Source: an uncultured Oscillospiraceae bacterium
GTDB taxonomy: Bacteria > Bacillota > Clostridia > Oscillospirales > Ruminococcaceae
Assembly (NCBI GenBank): GCA_900548355.1
Contig: URKR01000014.1
Coordinates: 1-54,425 of the forward strand
Direction of reading: 5' to 3'
DNA length: 54,425 nucleotides
Made by a program: the position numbers and the translations under genes
Notes under the pieces: model-generated
Databases searched by the model: none
The model's input: the letters and a program-made list of their open reading frames with translations, nothing else
Told to the model about the DNA's origin: nothing
Part shown: in pieces, positions 30,724-37,628 of the stretch
How positions within the stretch are numbered: position 1 is the stretch's first letter
Layout: the number at the start of each line of letters is the position of its first letter

Positions 30724-31908
30724 ATGGCATCTCTTTTGCTGCCAATCATCTACCTGGCGTTTATCAGCCTCGGCCTGCCGGACGCCGTGCTCGGCTCGGC
30801 CTGGCCGAGCATGTATGAGGGCCTGGGCGCCGAACTTTCCTGGGCCGGCGTCGTCTCCATGATTATTTCGGCCTGTACAATCATTTCAAGCCTTTGCAGC
30901 GAGCGTCTCAACACCGCGCTCGGCACTGGCAAGGTCACGGCGCTCAGCGTACTGCTCACGGCGGTGGCGCTGCTCGGCTTTTCGTTTTCGGGGCAGTTCT
31001 GGCAGCTCTGCCTGCTGGCCGTGCCCTACGGCCTTGGCGCCGGCAGCGTGGATTCCGCGCTCAACAACTATGTCGCGCTGCACTATGAAAGCCGCCACAT
31101 GAGCTGGCTGCACTGCATGTGGGGTGTGGGGGCCAGCGCCGGGCCGGTTATTATGGGCTGGGCGCTGGCCGGCGGGGGCTGGCACCTGGGGTACCGTGTG
31201 ATCGCCGGGCTGCAGTTTGCGCTGACCGCGGTACTTATCCTCAGCCTGCCTCTTTGGAAGCGGCCGCAGGCCGGCCTTGCGGGTGAGGATTTCACCCCCG
31301 AACACCTGCCGTTGCCCCAGCTTCTGAAAAAGCCCGGCGTCAAACAGGTGCTGCTCTGCTTTTTCGGCTACTGTGCGCTGGAATCTACAGCCGGCATGTG
31401 GGCGGCAAGCTACTGCACACTGGTACGCGGCATTGACGCCCAGACCGCCGCAAGCTGGGCCAGCCTTTTCTATGTCGGCATCATGGTTGGCCGCGCGGTC
31501 AGCGGCTTTTTGACGATGCGACTGTCTGATCAGAACATGATCCGGCTGGGCCAGGTTCTGATTGCGGTCGGCGTGCTGCTTGTCCTGCTGCCGGCCGGGC
31601 AGGGGGTGCTGTTTGTCGGCCTTATCACAATCGGGCTTGGCTGCGCGCCGATCTACCCGAGTATCATCCACGAAACGCCTGCAAATTTCGGCCGCAGCCT
31701 GTCCATGTCGATGACCGGTCTGCAGATGGCCTTTGCCTATGTCGGCACCTGCCTGATGCCGCCGCTGTTCGGCCTGCTGGCCCAAAACATCACGGCCGCG
31801 CTGTATCCGTATTTTCTTGCCGTGATGCTTGTGCTGATGTTCACAATGGCCGAAAGCCTGCACCGGAAAACCCGCGCAAAGCGGGAAGCCGCGGAGGAAA
31901 ACGGCTGA
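30724..31908 (+). CDS. MFS transporter
   Basis: A 394-residue protein of about twelve hydrophobic segments (FISLGLPDAVLGSAWPSMYE, then GAELSWAGVVSMIISACTII) in the style of MFS sugar or drug transporters. DSALNNYVALHYESRHMSWL in the middle of the first half is a conserved substrate-pore region of the FucP/YfkF-like group. The AAAGGAGGAAATATC site fixes the start at 30724. It is divergent from the AraC regulator. The substrate is unknown. Confidence 0.88.
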   Translation: MASLLLPIIYLAFISLGLPDAVLGSAWPSMYEGLGAELSWAGVVSMIISACTIISSLCSERLNTALGTGKVTALSVLLTAVALLGFSFSGQFWQLCLLAVPYGLGAGSVDSALNNYVALHYESRHMSWLHCMWGVGASAGPVIMGWALAGGGWHLGYRVIAGLQFALTAVLILSLPLWKRPQAGLAGEDFTPEHLPLPQLLKKPGVKQVLLCFFGYCALESTAGMWAASYCTLVRGIDAQTAASWASLFYVGIMVGRAVSGFLTMRLSDQNMIRLGQVLIAVGVLLVLLPAGQGVLFVGLITIGLGCAPIYPSIIHETPANFGRSLSMSMTGLQMAFAYVGTCLMPPLFGLLAQNITAALYPYFLAVMLVLMFTMAESLHRKTRAKREAAEENG

Positions 31909-31961
31909 ATCCGCCCCGCGGGCCTGCGCCGCAATTTTGTGCAGTTTTCCTGTTTGCGGGC

Positions 31962-31991
31962 TCATAAATCCCGCGCGGCTGGCCCATACTA
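31962..31991 (+). promoter_or_regulatory. Possible sigma-G-type promoter of the DUF1540 gene
   Basis: TCATA, exactly 18 bases, CATACTA. The -35 differs from GHATR only in its first base. Spacing and -10 are the same as at 11032-11061. Confidence 0.4.
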
Positions 31992-32031
31992 TCCCCAGCG
32001 GACAAAAAGCCCGCAAAGGGAGGTGAACCGT

Positions 32032-32184
32032 ATGGAAAACCGCGGCGTTCTGTGCGATGTGCAGGCATGCGCCCACAACATCGACTGCAAAAAATGCGCC
32101 CTGAGCCAGATCATGATCACCCATCATTCGGACAATCCCCAGGTCGCAAACCCGCATTATTGCCAGAGCTTTGAAGAAAAGTAA
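32032..32184 (+). CDS. DUF1540 small Cys-rich protein
   Basis: A 50-residue protein with the DUF1540 cysteine pattern CDVQACAHNIDCKKCALSQI and a late Cys in HYCQSFEE, probably a metal-binding knuckle. AAAGGGAGGTGA precedes the ATG. The function is unknown; the family is common in spore-forming Firmicutes, and the promoter here looks like a sporulation promoter. Confidence 0.85.
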   Translation: MENRGVLCDVQACAHNIDCKKCALSQIMITHHSDNPQVANPHYCQSFEEK

Positions 32185-32244
32185 GGCAGATGCAGCCGCC
32201 ACCCCCGCTTTTGGCCCAAAAGCCAAAGGCGGGGGTGGCGGCAT

Positions 32245-32970
32245 TTATACATCCTCGGCTATTGCGGCAAGCCCCAGATATGCGGCGAGCAGCTGGGCCA
32301 TGGCGGCGTCGCCGGCCGAAACCGGCCCCAAAACCACCCGCACGCCGTTGCTGCCGGCCTGTTCGGCCGAGAACCTGTTGCCAAGGCCCAGCCAGGCGGC
32401 AAATTGCGCGAAATACGCGGCGTCGCCCTCGCTCATCGGGCCGATGACCAGCGTCTGCTCGGCCGCCGCCGGTTCCGCCGGGCGGGCAACAGGGCCTTCG
32501 CCGGGACCGTAGGTATACACCCGGGCGGAAGCGGTGGTAAAATCGTCATCCAGCCAGACCAGCGGGTTCCGGCGCACGCCATCCCAGATCACTTCAAAGT
32601 GCAGGTGGGGCGCGGTGACATTGCCGCTGTCCCCGCTGTAGCCGATCAGCTGCCCGGCCTGCACCCGGTCGCCCGGGTTGACCACCGTCTGTGAAAGGTG
32701 CGCATAGCGGGTTTGCAGCGTTTTGCCGTTGTAGTCGGCATGGCGGATGCGCACGGCGTTCCCGTAGCTCTGGGTGCCGGTGGTGGTGCGGCCGTCCCAG
32801 CTTTGCACCCAGTCAACGGTGCCGTCCTCGGCTGCATAAACCGGCGTGCCCGTTGCCGCGCGCAGATCAATCGCGTTGTGGGGGCTTCCGTCGTTATAAA
32901 AGTAGCCGGCGGTGACCACATGCTGCGCAAGCGGCCAGGCCAGCAATACCGTTCCGTCCAACAGTCGCAT
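32245..32970 (-). CDS. M23 family metallopeptidase
   Basis: A 241-residue LytM/lysostaphin-type peptidase. The zinc ligands are visible as HNAIDLRA (H-x3-D) and HLHFEV (H-x-H), with YAHLSQTVVNPGDRVQAGQL between them, so it should cut peptidoglycan cross-bridges. No clear signal peptide is seen (MRLLDGTVLLAWPLAQH), unusual for a wall enzyme. The C-terminal 70 residues hold two related units, LVIGPMSEGDAAYFAQFAAW and VVLGPVSAGDAAMAQLLAAY. GGGAGGG lies before two adjacent ATGs; the second is better spaced. Confidence 0.9.
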   Translation of the reverse strand: MRLLDGTVLLAWPLAQHVVTAGYFYNDGSPHNAIDLRAATGTPVYAAEDGTVDWVQSWDGRTTTGTQSYGNAVRIRHADYNGKTLQTRYAHLSQTVVNPGDRVQAGQLIGYSGDSGNVTAPHLHFEVIWDGVRRNPLVWLDDDFTTASARVYTYGPGEGPVARPAEPAAAEQTLVIGPMSEGDAAYFAQFAAWLGLGNRFSAEQAGSNGVRVVLGPVSAGDAAMAQLLAAYLGLAAIAEDV

Positions 32971-33021
32971 CATAATCCCTCCCGCTATCAGGGTATGCGG
33001 GGGCGGCGTCCGGGGTGACCC

Positions 33022-33050
33022 TTGCCCAAACGGGCAAAAAGCATTACAAT
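33022..33050 (+). promoter_or_regulatory. Promoter of the two-component/ABC operon
   Basis: TTGCCC, 17 bases, TACAAT. The -35 lies in the inverted repeat TTGCCCAAACGGGCAA, a possible operator for autoregulation. Confidence 0.65.
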
Positions 33051-33082
33051 ACAAGCGAACACAACCGAAAGGGAGACCCCGG

Positions 33083-33787
33083 ATGAAACAGATTTTCTTT
33101 GTGGAGGACGACGCAAGCCTGCGCAACGGCGTAGGGTATGCGCTGACCAAACAGGGCTATGCGCTGACAACGGCCCGCACCAGCGCCGAGGCCCGGCAGC
33201 TGTGGAAGGCCGGCCGGTACGACCTTGTCATTCTGGATGTAGCGCTGCCGGACGGTTCGGGCTTTGACCTGTGCCGGGAGATCCGCGCCCAATCCAAGGT
33301 GCCGCTCCTGTTTTTGACCGCAGCCGATGAGGAGACGGATATCATCATGGGCCTGGATATGGGCGGCGACGATTACATCACCAAGCCGTTCAAACTTGCT
33401 GTGTTTCTGTCCCGGGTCAACGCCCTGCTGCGCCGCAGTGAAAACTTTGACCGTCCGCAGGCCGAACCGGTGCTGCAATCCAACGGCATCCTGGTGCAGC
33501 TTCTCCAGCAGGAGGTAACCAAAGACGGGATCCCGCTGGACCTGACCGCCGGCGAATACAAGCTGCTCTGCCTGTTTATGGAAAACCCAGACCGCGTGCT
33601 TGCACCGGAGCAGATCCTGGGCAAGCTCTGGGATTGCAGCGAAAACTATGTGGACAACAACACCCTGACCGTCTATATCCGGCGGCTGCGCAGGAAAATT
33701 GAGGATGACCCCTCCGAACCCCGCAGGATTGTGACCGTTCGCCGTATGGGGTACAAGTGGAGCACGTCGGGGGCAGGCACGCCATGA
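33083..33787 (+). CDS. OmpR family response regulator
   Basis: A 234-residue regulator. The receiver domain has Asp9/Asp10, phospho-acceptor Asp52 (DLVILDVALPDG), Thr79 and Lys101 (DDYITKPF). The winged-helix output domain ends in DNNTLTVYIRRLRRKIEDD and TVRRMGYKW. The start at 33083 follows GGGAGACCCCGG. Its TGA overlaps the kinase ATG (ATGA). It is expected to activate the ABC transporter operon after phosphorylation by the kinase, as in BceR-type systems. Confidence 0.94.
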   Translation: MKQIFFVEDDASLRNGVGYALTKQGYALTTARTSAEARQLWKAGRYDLVILDVALPDGSGFDLCREIRAQSKVPLLFLTAADEETDIIMGLDMGGDDYITKPFKLAVFLSRVNALLRRSENFDRPQAEPVLQSNGILVQLLQQEVTKDGIPLDLTAGEYKLLCLFMENPDRVLAPEQILGKLWDCSENYVDNNTLTVYIRRLRRKIEDDPSEPRRIVTVRRMGYKWSTSGAGTP

Positions 33788-34821
33788 AAATACTGGTCAA
33801 CCGAAAGATCAAACGCCTTTTCCTCTGCATCCTGCTGGCGGTGTCGGCGTTCGCCCTGGCGTTGGCGCCCGCGCTCTGCCTGGGGGGCAGGCGGGCGGCC
33901 CTTTGGGTTGCGCTGGCCGCCGCGGCGATGACGCTGGTTGTTCTGGCGGCCCTGGCCTGGTATTTTTGGGACCAAAGCAAAACGCTGAACGCAGCCATCG
34001 CCCAAATTCGGGACTACACGGCAGGGAACCGAAACGCCCGCATTGAATGCGAGGAGGAAGGCGACCTGTACAGGCTGTTCCATGAGGTCAACACTCTGGC
34101 TGCCATCCTGAACGCCCATGCCGAAAACGAAGGGCGCGCCAAAGCGTTTATGAAGGACACCATCTCAGACATTTCGCACCAGCTGAAAACGCCGCTGGCC
34201 GCCCTGAATATCTACAACGGCCTGCTGCAGCAGGAGGCGGCCGGCAACCCGGACCTGCAGAAGTTCACCGCCCTTTCCGAGCAGGAACTGGACTGGATTG
34301 AAACACTGGTGCAGAACCTTTTGAAGATCACCCGGCTGGATGCCGGCGCGATCACGATGGAAAAAGCGCCCCACCTCATCGCGGACCTGATGGCTTGTAT
34401 CGAGCGGCGTTTTGCCTGCCAGGCGCAGCAGCAGGGCAAGACGCTGCTGCTTTCCGGGCCGGAAGAGCTCGGCCTTGTCTGTGACAAAACCTGGATGATC
34501 GAAGCGGTCAGCAACCTTGTAAAAAATGCGTTTGACCACACCGGGCCGGGTGCAGTGATCTATATACGCTGGCGCGCGTTTGCGTCGGTCGTCCAGATTG
34601 CAGTCAGTGATAACGGCAGCGGCATCCACCCGGAAGACCTGCCTCACATCTTCAAGCGGTTTTACCGCAGCCGTTTTTCCGGCGATGCGCAGGGGATCGG
34701 CCTCGGGCTGCCGCTGGCCAAAGCCGTTGTGGAAGCCCACAACGGTACGGTGGAGGTGGACAGCACGCTGGGGGCGGGCACAACCTTTACCCTCAGTTTT
34801 CTGATTCCTACAAAATTGTAG
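33784..34821 (+). CDS. Sensor histidine kinase (BceS-like)
   Basis: A 345-residue kinase with two N-terminal transmembrane helices (about 11-33 and 39-61) separated by only a few residues, so there is no outside sensor domain. A HAMP-like linker, then the H-box SDISHQLKTPLAAL (His132), the N-box NLVKNAFDHT, DNGSGI and GIGLGLPLAKAVVEAH follow. Such intramembrane-sensing kinases read the state of their partner ABC transporter. It is coupled by a 4-base overlap to the response regulator. Confidence 0.93.
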   Translation: MKILVNRKIKRLFLCILLAVSAFALALAPALCLGGRRAALWVALAAAAMTLVVLAALAWYFWDQSKTLNAAIAQIRDYTAGNRNARIECEEEGDLYRLFHEVNTLAAILNAHAENEGRAKAFMKDTISDISHQLKTPLAALNIYNGLLQQEAAGNPDLQKFTALSEQELDWIETLVQNLLKITRLDAGAITMEKAPHLIADLMACIERRFACQAQQQGKTLLLSGPEELGLVCDKTWMIEAVSNLVKNAFDHTGPGAVIYIRWRAFASVVQIAVSDNGSGIHPEDLPHIFKRFYRSRFSGDAQGIGLGLPLAKAVVEAHNGTVEVDSTLGAGTTFTLSFLIPTKL

Positions 34822-34950
34822 GCCCGGCGTCATCGGCCGGTAGGGTTGCCGTGCTACTCTTTCTTCAGGGCGGATCGAAAAGTGCCCCGGGCGTTATCCC
34901 GCCCGTTCTTCGGCAAACGCCCTGGCAATACAGAAAGGGGTGCCACAATC

Positions 34951-35634
34951 ATGGAACTGTTGGAAGTTCAAAACATTTCAAAAACCTATGGCGCCGGCGA
35001 AGCTGCTGTCCATGCGCTGAAGCAGGCCAGCTTCACGGTGCCGAAGGGGGAGTTTGTCGCCATTGTCGGGGAATCCGGCTCCGGCAAAACCACGCTGCTG
35101 AACCTGATCGGCGCGCTGGATACCCCCACATCGGGCAAAATCTTGATTGGCGGTAAGGACGTCTTTGCAATGCGGGAGCGCAACCTGACTGTGTTCCGCC
35201 GCCGCAACATCGGCTTCATTTTCCAGAATTTCAACCTGATTCCTGAGCTGACGGTTGAGCAGAACATCGTCTTTCCCGTGCTGCTGGACTACCAGAAACC
35301 GGACAGCCGATATCTGGAAGAGCTGCTGACCGTGCTGGGGCTGCAGGCGCGCCGCCGCCATCTGCCAAGCCAGCTTTCAGGCGGGCAGCAGCAGCGGGTC
35401 GCCATCGGCCGCGCGCTGATGACCCGCCCGGCGCTGATCCTGGCTGACGAGCCGACAGGCAACCTTGATACGAAGAATTCAAGCGAGGTCATTGCCCTGC
35501 TCAAGGAGGCTTCCCGCCGGTATGAGCAAACCATCGTGATGATTACCCACAGCCAGAGCATCGCCCAGACGGCCGACCGCATCCTGCGTGTGTCGGACGG
35601 TGTGGTGACGGATTTCGGGAGGTGCCGGGAATGA
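34951..35634 (+). CDS. ABC transporter ATP-binding protein (BceA/LolD-like)
   Basis: A 227-residue ATPase with Walker A GESGSGKTTLL, Q-loop FIFQNFNLIPELT, signature LSGGQQQRVAIGRAL, Walker B LILADEPTGNLD and the switch His in MITHSQ. It belongs to the MacB/LolD/Bce class that works mechanically with FtsX-type permeases. GAAAGGGGTG lies upstream of 34951; the longer frame from 34846 has no site. It overlaps the permease start by 4 bases. The 129-base gap after the kinase shows no clear terminator. Confidence 0.95.
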   Translation: MELLEVQNISKTYGAGEAAVHALKQASFTVPKGEFVAIVGESGSGKTTLLNLIGALDTPTSGKILIGGKDVFAMRERNLTVFRRRNIGFIFQNFNLIPELTVEQNIVFPVLLDYQKPDSRYLEELLTVLGLQARRRHLPSQLSGGQQQRVAIGRALMTRPALILADEPTGNLDTKNSSEVIALLKEASRRYEQTIVMITHSQSIAQTADRILRVSDGVVTDFGRCRE

Positions 35635-37445
35635 AAAGCTACCTGAGCCTGATCCCGATTTCGGCCAGGGTGCGCCGGCGGCAGAACCGGCTCACGCGGC
35701 TCTGCATCGTCTTTGCGGTCTTTATGGTCACGGCTATCTTCAGCATGGCGGAGATGGGCGCCAGGATGGAACAGACGCGGCTGTATGAAAAACACGGCGC
35801 GCTTTCCTACGCGGCCCTGTTTGACACAAGCTTGGGCCAGACGCTGCTGCTGACCGCCGGCGTGATGTTTTTGCTGGTGCTGGCCGCCGGTGTGCTGATG
35901 ATTGCAAGCAGCATCAACAGCAGCGTCGCGCAGCGCACCCAGTTCTTCGGCATGATGCGCTGCATTGGCATGAGCAAGCGGCAGATTATCCGGTTTGTGC
36001 GGCTGGAAGCGCTCAACTGGTGCAAAACCGCCGTGCCGGCCGGCCTTGCGCTGGGCGTGCTTGCTTCCTGGGCGCTGTGTGCGGTGCTCCGCTTCCTGGT
36101 GGGGGATGAATTCTCTCAGATGCCTCTGTTCGGCATCAGTGCGCTCGGGCTGGCCAGCGGGGCGCTGGTCGGGGTTGTGGCGGTGCTGCTGGCCGCCCGC
36201 ACCCCGGCTCGGCGGGCGGCCAGGGTTTCGCCGGCAGCGGCGGTTTCCGGGCAGGTCGGGCCGGCTGTCTCAGGCAGCCGCGGCATGCGGCTGGGGGCTT
36301 TCCGGGTGGAAACGGCGCTTGGCATCCACCATGCGCTGGCCGCCCGCAAAAGCCTTGTTTTGACCGCAGGCTCCTTTGCGCTCAGCATTGTGCTGTTTCT
36401 GAGCTTTCTTGTGCTGATCGCCTTTGTTGACCACCTGATGCCGCAGTCGGTCGCGGCTGCGGATATAGAAATTGTCAGTGCCGACGCCGGCAATTCAATC
36501 GACAGCGCTTTGGCCGAAACACTCGGCGGGATGCAGGGGGTGCGCCGGGTATACGGCCGGCGCAGCTGCTTTTCGGTACCGGCGGAGCTTTCCGGCGCCG
36601 CGGCAGGCCGGAAGGAGGTAGACCTTGTCGCGTTCGATGCATTTGACCTGCAGGCCTTGCGCCGGGACGGCATCCTGCGCGGCGGCAGCGAACTTGACAA
36701 GGTATATGGGGACAGCCGCTATGTGCTGGCCACCTGGGACAAGTACAGCGCCTGGGAAAAAGGGGATACCGTCCGGGTGGCGGGCGAGACCCTGACAATT
36801 GCCGGGCTGCTCAGCTATGATCCCTTCAATGCCGATGGCCTGACCGGCGGCAAAATGACGCTGATCATTTCGGGCGAGACCTTTGCCCGGCTGACAGGCG
36901 AGACCGGATATTCGCTGCTTATGATCCAGACAGAACCCGACGTCACCGATGCCGATGTGGCCGCCATCCGCACCGCTGCCGAGCAGTACGGACTTGAAGT
37001 GAACGACCGGCGCGGACAGCGCACCTCCGGTACTTACACGGCTTTTGTGGCTTGCGTCTATGCGTTTTTAGGCGTTCTGACGCTGGTAACGGTGCTGAAC
37101 ATTGTCAACGGCATCTCGATGAGCGTGACGGCGCGAACCAGGCAATACGGCGCCATGCGGGCCGTCGGCATGGATGGCCGGCAGCTTACCCGGATGATTC
37201 TGGCCGAATCCGCTACCTGTGCTTTCTGGGGATGTGTGGTCGGCTGCGCAGTCGGCCTGCCGCTGCACCGCGCGCTCTACGGCTTTTTGATCCTTGCGCG
37301 CTTCCCGTATGCCACCTGGCGCTGGCCTGTCGGCGCGCTGGCCGTTATCCTGCTTGTCGTTGCCGCCTCGGCGGTGCTTGCCGCCTGGGCCCCGGCCAGA
37401 CGGATGCGCACGGTTTCGGTGACCGAGACGATTAACGAACTCTGA
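35631..37445 (+). CDS. ABC transporter permease, FtsX/BceB-like
   Basis: A 604-residue membrane protein. A first helix (about 25-45) is followed by an FtsX domain (about 75-200: INSSVAQRTQFFGMMRCIGM, SKRQIIRFVRLEALNWCK), one helix near 245-270, an outside domain of about 200 residues (280-480) and a C-terminal FtsX domain (MSVTARTRQYGAMRAVGMDG, RQLTRMILAE). This is the build of transporters that remove peptide antibiotics from their cell-wall target or sense them. GGGAGGTG in the ATPase end serves as its Shine-Dalgarno. Confidence 0.9.
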   Translation: MKSYLSLIPISARVRRRQNRLTRLCIVFAVFMVTAIFSMAEMGARMEQTRLYEKHGALSYAALFDTSLGQTLLLTAGVMFLLVLAAGVLMIASSINSSVAQRTQFFGMMRCIGMSKRQIIRFVRLEALNWCKTAVPAGLALGVLASWALCAVLRFLVGDEFSQMPLFGISALGLASGALVGVVAVLLAARTPARRAARVSPAAAVSGQVGPAVSGSRGMRLGAFRVETALGIHHALAARKSLVLTAGSFALSIVLFLSFLVLIAFVDHLMPQSVAAADIEIVSADAGNSIDSALAETLGGMQGVRRVYGRRSCFSVPAELSGAAAGRKEVDLVAFDAFDLQALRRDGILRGGSELDKVYGDSRYVLATWDKYSAWEKGDTVRVAGETLTIAGLLSYDPFNADGLTGGKMTLIISGETFARLTGETGYSLLMIQTEPDVTDADVAAIRTAAEQYGLEVNDRRGQRTSGTYTAFVACVYAFLGVLTLVTVLNIVNGISMSVTARTRQYGAMRAVGMDGRQLTRMILAESATCAFWGCVVGCAVGLPLHRALYGFLILARFPYATWRWPVGALAVILLVVAASAVLAAWAPARRMRTVSVTETINEL

Positions 37446-37563
37446 GCCGGCACACTGTGGCCCAGGCGGCGAAAACGGGCGCGCCGCATGGCTGAGAAGG
37501 GCGCGGCCGGCAGAATGCAGCCGTGGAAATTTCTGAAAGAGCCGAATACAGGCAGACAAAAAA

Positions 37564-37592
37564 CAAGCGCACCGCTTTTGGCGGTGCGCTTG
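37564..37592 (-). terminator. Terminator of ppdK
   Basis: Read leftward: AAGCGCACCGC, loop, GCGGTGCGCTT, then TGTTTTTT. The T run on the minus strand fits ppdK; it may also stop the rightward ABC operon less well. Confidence 0.88.
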
Positions 37593-37628
37593 CTCATTCA
37601 GTTGGAAATTTCCTTTGCTCTATCGCAA

